Assembly (NCBI GenBank): GCA_024291935.2
Contig: JAGTYA010000025.1
Location: 7,709,501-7,773,500, forward strand
DNA: 64,000 nt
Direction: 5' to 3'
Source of the DNA: Okapia johnstoni
Lineage: Eukaryota > Chordata > Mammalia > Artiodactyla > Giraffidae
The translations under genes and the position numbers were made by a program. The notes under the pieces are model-generated. The model did not search any database. It saw only the letters and a list, made by a program, of their open reading frames with translations, and was not told the origin of the DNA. This document shows, piece by piece, positions 13,041 through 23,152 of the stretch. The stretch's first letter is position 1; each line of letters starts with the position of its first letter.

Positions 13041-13247
13041 CGCTTCCCTGGTGGCTCAGTGGTAAAGAATCTGCCTGCAATGTGGGAGTCCTGGGTTCAA
13101 CCCCTGGGTCGGGAAGATCCCCTGGAGAAGAGAATGGCAACCCACTCCAGTATTCTTGCCTGGAGAATCCCATGGACAGAGGAGCCTGGTGGGCTACAGT
13201 CCATGGGGTCGCAAAAACAGTTGGACACGACTGAGTGACTTTCACTC
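13041..13247 (+). mobile_element. Bov-tA SINE with target-site duplication
   Basis: Complete and little diverged: head 'gcttccctggtggctcagtg', body 'gaagatcccctggagaagag', tail 'cagttggacacgactgagtg'. Flanks ATGTTTTACATA (13029-13040) and ATGTTTTATACAT (13248-13260) form an imperfect target-site duplication. Confidence 0.95.
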
Positions 13248-13256
13248 ATGTTTTAT

Positions 13257-13306
13257 ACATATACACACACACACACATATATACACACATACACACATAT
13301 ATATGT
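13257..13306. repeat. CA/TA compound microsatellite
   Basis: Alternating ACAC and ATAT tracts immediately after the SINE. Purine-pyrimidine alternation throughout. Confidence 0.85.
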
Positions 13307-14029
13307 AAGTAATGTGCTGTATTTACTATTGGACACCAGGAGTAATGCTTGGTGTCTTCTGCTAGTCCTGGGATTCTATTTCCCTCCACTCCTTCTCCCC
13401 TCTTCCCTTCTCCCCCTCTTTATTGATATAAAGCCTCTAACAGAAAAAGGGCTTCACCATCATCTCCAGAACCTGGCTGTAACTGCTCCCAGTTAGGAGT
13501 TCTGCAGAGCGGTGCTGGAAAACGTCACATAGGTTTTAGATGGAGAATGACCGCTGTTTTCCGCCCCTCTTACCCTCCGCTCAACAGAACGTCAAGCCCA
13601 GCACAGCTATTACATATTCCTTTAAGAAGCTGCCCGAGTCACTCTCCTGGGTGATTGTAAGCACTGGCAAAGAGGTCCGTGCTTTTCAGCAGGGAAATAA
13701 AACAAGGGTTCTCTGCGGGGTCAGCCAATCGTTTTTATCAGTGGCTCATCGGAAAAACAACAGCTTAAAAGGACACGCAGTGTAAGAAAGGGAGAGGAAA
13801 GGGGCCCAGGAGAACGCTGCAGACAATGAAATGGAAGTTTAGGTCCGTCCCCTGTCACTTTACTGGGGCTGCCACCGAAGGGAAGATGCGCTTGTTTCCA
13901 AAGAGGGGAGGGGGCAGACATCCAGGGAAGGGCGCTTGTCAGCTGTTATCAGGGAAGCAGCGGGGTGGGTCCAGCTGGAGCGGGGGCAGTGCAAACACCG
14001 CGCCAGCGCTTGGCAGCACACATCTGCAT
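13307..14029. other. Single-copy intronic DNA
   Basis: No gene or repeat recognised. G+C rises towards 13,800-14,030, next to the candidate regulatory element. Confidence 0.4.
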
Positions 14030-14440
14030 CGGGCCATTAAATTCTGGAATTCGCTCTATTAAAATCAAATCATTAGCCAAGAAGAATTAACAGGCAACTA
14101 TTTTCATGCAAAGCAGACACAAACCAAACACCAAGAGCGATCCATATGGGTGATCGTTCTCCATTCACCGTTTCAGTGAATAAGGCCGACCCACGACCCA
14201 CGACTGTTTCGGCCCTTGGTTGCTCACTGGCAGCCCTGTCTATACAATGTCGAGCATTGTCTGAGCGCTGGAACAATGTAAGCTTTTCGCTGTTTATCTG
14301 AAAGTCCCTGGATCAGCATCCCAAGAAACCTGGCGCTGCGACAAAGCTGACTTGTGACAGGTCTCAGCCCTTTAAGCAAATTGCTTATTAATTAACGCAG
14401 GACCGAAGTTTCTGTTTGGGTCCTAATTAAGCTATGTACC
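14030..14440. promoter_or_regulatory. Candidate conserved intronic enhancer
   Basis: Repeat-free stretch with a dense set of developmental transcription-factor cores. It holds an inverted pair of SOX-type sites ACAATG/CATTGT (14244-14260), a third ACAATG at 14273-14278, and homeodomain TAAT/ATTA cores around 14385-14396 and 14424-14430. Its texture resembles vertebrate conserved non-coding elements. Conservation cannot be measured from one sequence, so the call is an inference. The likely target would be VGLL4, whose first coding exon lies 6.4 kb away. Confidence 0.35.
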
Positions 14441-14829
14441 TCCAGAAGTGTCCCTCTCTGCTCTGCTCTCTCTGAAACTGGGCAGAATTTTTCTGACACG
14501 CAGTTTTCCATGACACATGGGTGGTGGAGGGTTTTAACAGGTGGTGAAGACTGTGACCAAAATACCGGCTGAAAAAAAAAAACAGTTCAGGCCAAAGCGT
14601 CACCAGGTCTGTTAACAGTGGAGAAACGGGGGAGAGAGGAGGCGGAGGGACCTCCGTGGATATTCCAGGGTGAGGCACCCCTCGCCTGCCCGGGGAGCAG
14701 GCTTCATTCACAGGGAGAAGAGAACCTCCTAGGACGTGGCCACTACTTTAGAAGACCTCATACACAAGACACAAGAGAAGAATTACAGGATAGTACTGAA
14801 AAAAACAAAAAAAAACAGACAAAACTAAG

Positions 14830-15060
14830 CTAATCTGTTTGGAATCGCACACATAGGTAGTTAAAAGGATAAAGTAAAGTGAGTTTCAAGTGTGATGACC
14901 TCTTGGGGTTGGGAGAAATCGTGCCTGGGAGAGAACTTGGAGGAGGCGACTGATGTTTCTTCACCTGGTGATCATGACAAGGTTGGTTATTTTTTAACTA
15001 TAAACTACATACATGTTTTATGCACTTTCAGGTGTATGTATGTTTCATAATAAAAAGTGT
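14830..15060 (+). mobile_element. L1M LINE 3' fragment
   Basis: Reads in order 'gatgacctcttggggttggg', 'tgatgtttcttcacctggtg', 'tttatgcactttcaggtgta' and 'tgtttcataataaaaag'. This is a diverged L1M 3' UTR ending at its poly(A) region. Non-coding. Confidence 0.55.
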
Positions 15061-15144
15061 TGAGAGACAGAGAAACACAGACCGAGAGCAATACAGAGGG
15101 GCAGTCAGACACACACAGAGAAAGATCAACCCAGAGACCTAACA

Positions 15145-15172
15145 CATTCCTTAGCCGAGTAGAAACATTCCA
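15145..15172 (+). promoter_or_regulatory. Paired TEAD (M-CAT) motifs
   Basis: ACATTCCT (core CATTCCT at 15145-15151) and ACATTCCA (core CATTCCA at 15166-15172) lie in the same orientation with starts 21 bases apart, about two helical turns. CATTCC is the core bound by TEAD factors, the partners of the VGLL4 protein. Short motifs arise by chance, so occupancy is unproven. Confidence 0.3.
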
Positions 15173-15469
15173 TACATGTTTATGAGAATGGATCCTGGGT
15201 GACAAAGCACAGGACTGAGTCTTCTCGACTCACCCACTAAATATACTTGTTTGTTATGTTTACAGACGTCTTTGCAAACAGATGGGGGTGAAATGTTAAG
15301 AGTTCGGAAAGATCATATAAATAGCCACAAATTAAAGACAACTTTAAGAAGAGATTTTCTATTTTACTTAGCGTAAATAAACATTCTTTCAAAGGCTAGT
15401 GATTCACATGGTTAGTATTAAAACATATCCTGTATACAATACCCTGAAATTAAAACAATCTACAGAATT

Positions 15470-15513
15470 CAAAGAAAGAAAGAAAGAAAAAGGGAAAAAA
15501 AAAAAAAAAAAAA
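15470..15513. repeat. Purine-rich simple repeat, (AAAG)n and poly(A)
   Basis: AAAG units pass into about 20 A. It may be the tail of an unrecognised retroposed element, but no body could be identified upstream. Confidence 0.8.
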
Positions 15514-16129
15514 AAGGCAGGATCAGAAAGCACACTGATGGAAACAATCCTTTAAAACTTAGGAGAACGTGTAACATTTGGTAAGGCAGAGAGGAAGAGA
15601 GAAAATAAAATTTTCAAATTCTGCTTTTAAAATAAATTGGATGAAGGTTTTTTTGGGGGGGAGGAGGAGGATATGAGTCTATTAAAAAATAAAAGAGGGG
15701 GGCTATTTTGTGAGACAAAAGTGCCCTTGCTCAGCAAGACAACAGCTCAGCTCCAGTGAGAGCTCAGTATATACACAGATACCACACGGTACAAACTGGC
15801 ACGGAGTAAACATTCAGATAGGCAGAGATCAAACAGATGCAGTCAGAAACAAGCCCTGGTAAGACTGGTTTTATATCCTTGTGTACATGGAGAGGTGCTA
15901 AACCTGGATCCGATTTCTTCAGGACACAACCCACTTTCTACAACGTCCTCACAATAAAGAACCGAACTAAGGAGGAGAGGTTCCAAATCTTTCTTATCTT
16001 ACAGCGTTTTTTTTTTTTTAATCTGCCTTCACGGCCCACGAATCCAAACACCCTGTAGGAACTGAAGGCCTGCAGACAATAGGAAAGGAAGGAGGGAGGA
16101 AGGAAGAGAAATCCGCCTTCCAAAACAAA

Positions 16130-16700
16130 GCTTGTGCGGGTTCCAAGAAACAGCCAAGTACAATAATCCTTCCAGAAGGGGCGGGGGGGTGGGAGGCACC
16201 CCTTCCCCCCAAAACTGTAATCAGAAGGAGGCCCAACTGGCCAGATCCTCGCCCGAGAGCTCCGGGGCTCACCTGGGCTTGTTGCGTGGGCCAAGCTCCT
16301 CCCAGCCTCCCCCGGCCCTCCCCTCCTCTCCCTCATTCCCCCCTCACTCCTGACCCTCGCCTACGAATTAAAAGCTACGGGAGAACGCATTTCCGCAGCA
16401 AAACAGCTGCAGACGTCCCACCTCCCAACACAGCCCTGGGTGAAGAGCTGGTCGCCAGACACTCAGGGACGGGGAGGGAGCCCGGCCAGCGCACATCGGC
16501 TCTGCTCCGTGCCCTCGTCCACCGACTAGTGCCCCACGCTCCTAAGTCTCCTGATGCCTCTGAGTTCATCAGACAAAGAACAATGGAAGCAGGACTCCAT
16601 GAAACTGCTGCTGGTTAAGCTGGCAGAAAACAAAACAAATCCGGCTGCGGGGCCCTGCTCACACCCCCGAGCAGGGTCTCTCACTCGACTCCACCACCCG
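16130..16700. promoter_or_regulatory. Weak CpG-enriched segment
   Basis: G+C-rich with clearly more CpG than the surrounding intron, clustered at 16240-16540 (for example AGACGTCCC and CCGGCCAGCGCACATCGG). It is much weaker than the island at 21.2-21.6 kb. It could be a minor promoter or enhancer, or an old island losing CpGs. No transcript can be assigned. Confidence 0.3.
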
Positions 16701-17544
16701 AGCTGCGTGTTTTCCTTTCAATTCCGGAAAATCATCTTAAATGCAGCCTGTGATGAAACGAGGGATAATTACATTCTGAAATAACCAACAGCTTAAGAAA
16801 GTTCAGGAACTTAGAATGCTCTTCTCTTAAGCTTCCAGAATATCTCAAGATGCAATCTAGTCTTACTTTCTCCCAATATAAATCACACCATTAAATTAAA
16901 AGGGGGGGGGGAGAATTCCTCTACCAAATTACACACTAATGGCTCTTAACCCATAATTAAAGTATCACTAACAGCAGCTTAAAGCCACGGCCAACCATGA
17001 GCACATTTATTAGGAACTGAGCTTTCAGCGCCGAGTAATTATGTAAATAGAACCACCAGCCATCTTGAGAAGAGTCCATGGTCAACCAGCTCCCTGTTCC
17101 CTTGAGGAAACTTTGGGAATTGGCATCTACACAGGGCCTCCTTTGCACGGTTGGGGAAAAAAAAGTCAAGCAAAGCCCCGTGCCAGGGCAGCAAGGAGGG
17201 GCCGATGCCGATGGGGCTCCTCGCCTAGAATCCTGGTTCCCACCTTCCCTGATCACGGCGACAGAGGGGGAACCTAGAGCAGCAACCAGTTTTGGAGCAA
17301 GAAGAACCCAGGTCGGACTCAACCTGTTTGTCCTGCCCCAAAATGCTGTCCATGTGCGGCAGGCTGCGACGGTCCCCAGGACAGACAGCGCTCCCTCACA
17401 CCAACTAACAAGTAACTAACAGAGTAACTAACAAGGAGAAGCCAGAGAATTTTGGAGACCTGGTACAGAAGAACAGACCAGTCAAAACCACTGACTGGGT
17501 CCACTCCTCCATTCAATTCTGTTACAAACTTTTGAAATAAACTA

Positions 17545-17620
17545 GGACAGACAACTGACCTCTCTGGGCCTCAGCTTCCTTGGCGAAAACAAGGGAAATG
17601 GATTAGCAACATCTAAGGCC
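17545..17620 (+). repeat. MIR SINE remnant
   Basis: 'ctgacctctctgggcctcag' followed by 'ttccttggcgaaaacaaggg' matches the MIR core 'aacctctctgtgcctcagtttcctcatctgtaaaatggg'. Confidence 0.65.
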
Positions 17621-19612
17621 CTGGGTAGCCCTGGCAATAATTAGATAATTAAAGAATGTGAGACAGTATACAATTAAGTGCTCAATTATACAGTAGTGAC
17701 CATAATTGCTGATGGACAGATTTCGTGGAGTTTTGAGCCCATCGATTCCTGAGAGCCACGAGCCACACCAGGCCACCGGCCACATCGGGCGCCGTGCCAA
17801 GACTCTGGGATTATGACAGCGGTGACTGAGACAAAGCCCTGCCTTCAGGAGGCTTTCAGTCTACGAGCGGTGCATTCTCAGGAGTTCAGAGGGGGGAAAA
17901 ATGAAGGCTCCTTTTCACAGAGAAAGAGGCAAAACGGGGATTCAAACGGGCATAATTTGAACATCCAGTAGGAAGGGTGACAAATGATGAACTTGGTAAC
18001 TGCTGAAGATTTCAGTAATAACCAGAGCTTTTTGAAAAGACACATTAACAGCCAAGCGTAGGGTGCTAGCTGGCTTATCACCCACTAAGGCAATTAGTTT
18101 CCAGAAGTCAGGCACAAGTCGGATTCTCCCTGCCTTGTGACAGTCAATGTCTCCTATCCCAACAGGCCCCCACCCAGACCTACTGTTTGTGGTTCATTTT
18201 TTTCTCCTTAATTCTCTTTGTAATTATGCTTGCAGATTTCTATGGTACAAGTCAGGTGCCAAGGAGCAGATCCCAAGCAGAGGGTCCTTATCTATTTGGA
18301 TTACACCCAGAATATGGGATTTTACGAAGACCGTGTATGCTATGACACAACTGGCTAAAACAGACCTATTTGTGTGTAAGTTGCTAGAGAGGTTGAGGAA
18401 AGATGATGCAGACACATGGCTTATTTTGTGGAGTACAACGCTAAAACAACTAAAGAAAAGAGTACAACCGACCCAGGCAATAATTAACGATCAACACATT
18501 TTTTTTTTAACTAAAAATTTTAAAAATTGAATCTGTCCAAGTTTCAAGAGACGTAAAACCTGCCTGGGCTCTAAGTGAAATCAAACACTGCCCACCAACT
18601 GTACATTCCATTTTCCAAATAACTTCCCTGGAACGCAGATGGGTTTAAAACGAATATTCTCAAAGTGTTGGATTTAAAAGGAACAATACTATTCCAGCTT
18701 TTCTTATTCCAGGAAAAAAAAAAAAAAAAATCTCTTCAAAGATTCATGCCCATCTTCTAAACACCCTTTTGAGTTCAGAGCAGATGTGTGCAGCGTTTAC
18801 GCTGAGAAAACCACTAGGGCATAAACAACCCACTATAAACACCACTCCGATTTTGCTGTGCTTGTCTTCATTTCCTGTGTATTTATTTTGGTGTCAAAAT
18901 ACTGTTAACATTCATAATAAGGAAAACAGCAGCAGATGTTTAAACCAAACAGACTATATAGCACATCGTCCCACATATCTACTCAACTTTCAAAAGCAAA
19001 GCTTCTTCCTCCTAATTAAGGAGGGGGCCCAGGAGACCACTCCTGAGGAGGGTGTATCCTCTATACCACAGAGCAACCTGGACCCACTTTCTGCAAACTT
19101 TTCCTCACCACCTGCAGATATTAAAAAAATTAATGTGGCATCAATTTCCTAATAACCCCTATCATCCTCTCCTAGGCTATTATGCTTTGTAGTGTTTTGA
19201 AAATATCCTGTTTGTTACTCAATGACAAAGACAATCCAATAGAAAGTACCCGTAAAAGTTTTCCATTTCTTGTTCACCAAAAAAAGATTCTTTTACACTG
19301 ACTGCAATCTGTTACTTTCACAGGAAACAAGCCCCATCACTTGGTGCTTAGACCACTCTAAACATGTCTGCCTTTTAAATGAGGGACTTTAGAAGCAGGG
19401 TAATACCTACAACAGCAGATTCAAAGGAAGCAATTCACCAAAATCTGCTTTCCTTGAACAAGTAGGATTAAAAGAAACCAAAAACCACAAAAAGAGGCAA
19501 CTTTGAATTTAAGTTTATCCAATCAAGTAAAAACAAAAACAGAACGAAATTTTTTTTTCCTTGAAGCGGAAAGGGTAACTTTTCGAGTGCTTGGGCAACA
19601 GGCGTAAAGTTG

Positions 19613-19643
<31 letters not shown>

Positions 19644-20770
19644 TGCAAAATACAAGTGGATCTGGTCACCCTCCCAAGTTTCCTCCATGTTTTCTTTTTC
19701 CAGAGAAATGCTCAGTTTCACTATAGGGCGAAAACATGGAAACTTCTCCTGCTGCATCAGATTTGTCTGTGGCTACAAAAAAAAAAAAAACCAATCACTT
19801 CCCCTGCCGGGCAGAATTCCCCCAGAGTGTCTCCGACTACTCAACACTCAGACCATTACCACGTTTTCAAATTGCACGTAGATAATGTTCCAGGAGATTA
19901 AGAAATCGCCCTTTCTCTTCTTACTACTAACAGAGATAGCTTGAAATACTACCCAGCAGTGGGGAAATACCTCATGGTTTAGGAGGAGGTAATAAACAAT
20001 AAGAATTCAGAGGGTTTCTTTTTTTTTTTTAATTTAGCTTACTGGTTGGTGGGTTGTGCAATCGCTTGCTTCCACAAGGGAATGGAGTGTGGAGGGAACA
20101 TCCCTCAATGTGAGAACCCTCCCGGAGCTGTACAGGAAATGGGAATTCAGACAAAGAGCCAGTCTGTGCTCCGTGACATGGGTGCCCTTCCGGGCCCCCG
20201 AAATGAATAGAAGGAAAAAAAAAAAACTTCATTGTTTGGGACAATCGATCCCCAACACAAAAATTCACTGTAACTTTCTGTTCCCCTCTATATGCACATC
20301 CAAAGCGCTTACTGGCTGTAGGAATACAACAGGAATACTGTACAGTAGATGGTGTATGTCTAAGTATCAGAGCAAAGAGAAAAAAGAGAAAGAAAATCCG
20401 ACATGTTTTAACTTTTTGCTTGGGTCCCAGAAGTTCTTCCTCTAAAGAAAACACCAACAGACATCCAAAAAAAAAAAGGAAATACATCTTTCAAGAGTTT
20501 AAAGTGTGAGGAGTCGCAAGGAAAAAGCCAAGGTTTTAACCATGTATATATTTCACCACCTCCCGCCCCCCAGCCCTCTCCAATGTAACCCCTGAAGCCT
20601 AAGAGACACAAACAACAACACTGTACGGCGGAAAGCACCGCTTGCCTTCCAGAGCACCCTGAAAGTCCCAAGAAATGAGAACACAACGCACAGAAGGCGA
20701 TCGGAACCGGGAGAGGAGTGGCCTTGCCCAAAAACCAAGAGGGCGGCAGTTTCTAGAAGGGACGGTCTCT
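17621..20770. other. Single-copy proximal intron of VGLL4
   Basis: About 3.1 kb between the MIR and the VGLL4 splice donor. It contains a remnant of an unassigned ancient repeat (17810-17880), poly(A) at about 18712-18730, poly(T) at 19613-19640, and several shorter homopolymers. No further exon, RNA gene or young transposon was recognised. Confidence 0.5.
19613..19640 (+). repeat. T homopolymer (28 bases)
   Basis: Uninterrupted T run. No SINE body is attached on either side, so it is probably a simple expansion. Confidence 0.85.
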
Positions 20771-20772
20771 AC
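20771..20772 (-). other. VGLL4: 5' splice donor of the VGLL4 exon
   Basis: Reading the minus strand, the exon ends CGAAG and the intron begins GTAGAG, a reasonable donor. It leaves the glycine codon split after its first base, in phase with the known VGLL4 continuation. Confidence 0.85.
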
Positions 20773-20854
20773 CTTCGTAGCACAGAATGCCGATATTGTT
20801 GTTCATGTTGTCCAAGTACTGGTAGTTCAACAGGTCCATCTTCATAAATAGCAT
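20773..20854 (-). CDS. VGLL4: VGLL4 alternative first coding exon (N-terminus only)
   Basis: The minus strand encodes 27 codons plus one base, starting MLFMKMDLLNYQYLD and ending NIGILCYE with a split glycine codon at a GT donor. This matches, from memory, the N-terminus of the longer vestigial-like 4 isoform. In that isoform the next exon continues with EAALRGEP; it is not in this window. VGLL4 is a nuclear cofactor that binds TEAD transcription factors through C-terminal TDU motifs and displaces YAP, restraining Hippo-pathway growth output. Those motifs lie on exons outside the window. The start is the ATG at 20854. Its Kozak context is poor (T at -3), whereas Met6 has A at -3 and G at +4. 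A CpG island lies 330 bases upstream. Residue 16 is Asn; I recall Lys in human. Family assignment is strong; the exact transcript start is not visible. Confidence 0.88.
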
Positions 20855-21180
20855 TGATCGGGCTAGCACAGAAAACCAGCTCTTTGCTTGCGCCCCCCGG
20901 AAAAAAAAAAAAAAGTAGTTTCCAAAGTCAACTACGACTGAGGAGCTCCCGGCTCTCCTCTTTAAAAAAACTTCACAGAAGACGGAGGCCCGGCCTCGGA
21001 TCACAACAAAGTCAGTAAAAGTCTTAAAAAAAAAAAAAAAAAAAAAGACAGAGGCACACCAAATCGAACTTGCAGAAAGAAAACCCTTCGAGGGCTCGTG
21101 TGCAGACGGTATGCGTCCTGGATCGTCAATCCAGCATTTAAAAAAAAAGAGAGAAAGAAAAATCGTTTTCAGAAGCCTAA
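20855..21180 (-). other. VGLL4: Probable VGLL4 5' untranslated region
   Basis: This segment lies between the start codon and the CpG island and is probably transcribed as 5' UTR. On the mRNA strand it contains two long U tracts (14 bases at 20914-20901 and 21 bases at 21046-21026). The reading frame stays open upstream without another in-frame ATG up to 21004. No transcription start can be fixed from sequence alone. Confidence 0.55.
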
Positions 21181-21620
21181 CGTGCGGGGGTGCCTTGCAG
21201 CGGAGAACGGGGCGAGGAGGGGCAGCCCGCGGCCCATCGCCCAGGACAAAGCCGCGCTCGCGCCGCTCACAGCCCGCTGCGAGTCCGCCGCGCCGACACG
21301 CCGGCTATGCCTGGAATGAGTCGAATGCGCACGGCCGGCCTCCTCCCGGCGCGCGGAGCATGCTCACTGGCAACCCCGGGGCGCCGCGAGGGGCAGGATG
21401 CTCTGTGCACAGGCTCCGGCTCTAAATGGAGCGAGTGTTTGCAAGGGAGACCGAGAGGAGGTGGGGGCCCGGGGCGTGGGGGGGGGTCCCCGCGCTCGGA
21501 GGGGCCCGGGGCCGAGCGGCGCTGGACAGGAAGCCGCCCTGCCGCTTTGCAACACCGGGGGAGAGCCGAGAAAACCCAGGAAGTCGCCTTCCCCCCACCC
21601 CCGCCCAGGAGCCGGGTTAA
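21180..21620 (-). promoter_or_regulatory. VGLL4: CpG island promoter of VGLL4 (alternative 5' exon)
   Basis: The densest CpG cluster of the window: several dozen CpGs in about 440 bases, with G+C well above the flanks. It includes CGCGCTCGCGCCGCTC and CCGGCGCGCGGAG. It sits directly upstream of the VGLL4 start codon, as expected of a TATA-less, unmethylated mammalian promoter. A TEAD-type motif lies at 21312-21318. Overlapping long frames here (for example plus 21190-21669 and 21398-21937) are G+C artefacts. Confidence 0.85.
21312..21318 (-). promoter_or_regulatory. TEAD-type motif in the CpG island
   Basis: TGGAATG on the plus strand, CATTCCA on the minus strand: a perfect core for TEAD factors. 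It lies about 460 bases upstream of the VGLL4 start codon. Function is inferred. Confidence 0.35.
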
Positions 21621-21867
21621 AAAAAAAGTCAGAAATCCATCATGGAAGCAAAACTTCCGTGGAATTTAACTCTGCTGCCGCTGTACTTTTGGGTTTCAGG
21701 AACCCAAACGGCTTTGCTGTGGTACGCAGACCATGCTTTTTTTTTTTTTCCTTTTATCTTTTTCTTTTTTCTTTTCTTTTAAAAGTTGTTTTACAACTTT
21801 GCATTTACACTTTACATATAACTTCTCTCATAACCATAACAGCTCACATAAACAAGCCAGGGGTGGT

Positions 21868-21950
21868 ATCACCTTTTTACAGCACCGGAAACTGGGGCTC
21901 AGAGGGATTCAATAATGGTCTATGGCTCCCAAAATAGTTGGTAGAACTAC
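21868..21950 (-). repeat. MIR SINE remnant
   Basis: 'tatcacctttttacagcacc' then 'ggaaactggggctcagaggg' corresponds to the reversed MIR core. Diverged. Confidence 0.6.
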
Positions 21951-22959
21951 TTGTAGAGTGTTTTATTCCCTAATATTATAACCTTCTAAAACACAAGAAG
22001 GGAGGGAGAGAGAGAGTTTAAAGAAGTTAAGACTATAGATCCAAAATAGAAAGCCTAACAGACATAATGGGTAGGAGGGATGAAAATTATTTTTATTTTG
22101 CACATAACAAAGCTGTTCCATCTGTGTATCAGAGGCTGAGTATCATGCTGCCATGATACTGTCTTGGTAGGACCTGGACCTTAAATGTCACATTCCAACA
22201 TCCAGACAAGTGATGCCCAAAACCTGTTTACTGAATCAGTAAACCACTGAATGTTCAGAATCTTCAGCACATGAAGATCATGCTAGCAAAATAAAGGGGG
22301 AAAAAAGTTTTCTCTTTGGAGATGGCAGCTAGCTTTTGGCACCATGAATAGGCTAGTAAGTCACCATGAGAAGTGTTTCTGTACTAATATTACCATATGC
22401 TGTTTGGAATTTTAGAAAATATCAAGGGATATGCTATATTGTAGACCAAGACCTAACACTGTAATACTCTAAAATCAGAATAGAATAAGTAATTTCAACA
22501 GCTTGTATGTTAAAAGATTAGCAACAGTGGCACTCTGGGTAACAGGCATGTTTATGACAAGTTACACTAATTGGATCTTATTTGGAGATAAGTTCAACAC
22601 CCAGGAGAGTCACCATGGCTGTTGCAACAGTAGTAACTGGCATAACAGCAGGTGAAGTAAGCAACAGAGGAGTCAACATTCACAAGCTTTAATTTATAAG
22701 GCTACTTATCTATGCTAGATTATATAGTCTAGAATCTGAAAAGGAGGTACACATCATCAATTGTAATGAAAATACTTGATGGTACTTGATGGAGAAGGTC
22801 AGAAGAAAATTCTTTGTCTTGTAGCCTCTAATATACATATCTGATTTATATTATTGTACTTAATACCTTTAGGTACAGAGTCAGGTTCAACTGACCATTT
22901 TTGTTTGGATTCAACTATGCAGATGGTTTGGGAGAACAATCATGGTACTACACTCTTTG
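21951..22959. other. Single-copy DNA upstream of the VGLL4 CpG island
   Basis: AT-rich and CpG-poor. No repeat or gene identified. Confidence 0.45.
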
Positions 22960-23152
22960 ACATCAGTTCTCAGTTGTGTACCCCACACAAGAGAAAGCTG
23001 ATCGACACCTGAGAATCAGAGCAGGGCTTTCAAAAGTCCTGATGCTGAGGGTGCAGCCCAAAGTAATCAGAGGAGCTGGGGCCCAGCACTGGGGTCGCTT
23101 TTAAAGAGTCCCAGGCAGTTCTGTCCTGCAGTTGAGAACCACTGCTTTTATC
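22960..23152. repeat. MER5A-like hAT DNA transposon remnant
   Basis: The right end 'gtcctgcagttgagaaccactg' matches the conserved terminus of MER5-type elements. The internal 'ctttcaaaagtcctgatgct' and 'agtaatcagaggagctgggg' fit the rest of the element. Non-coding. Confidence 0.6.

Noticed and set aside
20855..21004. 50-codon in-frame N-terminal extension upstream of the VGLL4 ATG
   Set aside because: The frame is open, but its first codon is GTG, not ATG, and it includes a phenylalanine run translated from a homopolymer. No sign of real coding.
21190..21937. Long Arg/Gly/Pro-rich frames across the CpG island
   Set aside because: They are translations of CpG-island sequence rich in GCG and CGG, with frames open on both strands. 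Antisense to the VGLL4 promoter and without protein-family features.
22600..22690. ATG followed by an Ala/Val/Thr-rich stretch that looked like a hydrophobic fusion-peptide-like segment
   Set aside because: Short and soon interrupted. No flanking retroviral genes, LTRs or primer-binding site, so no endogenous retrovirus is supported.
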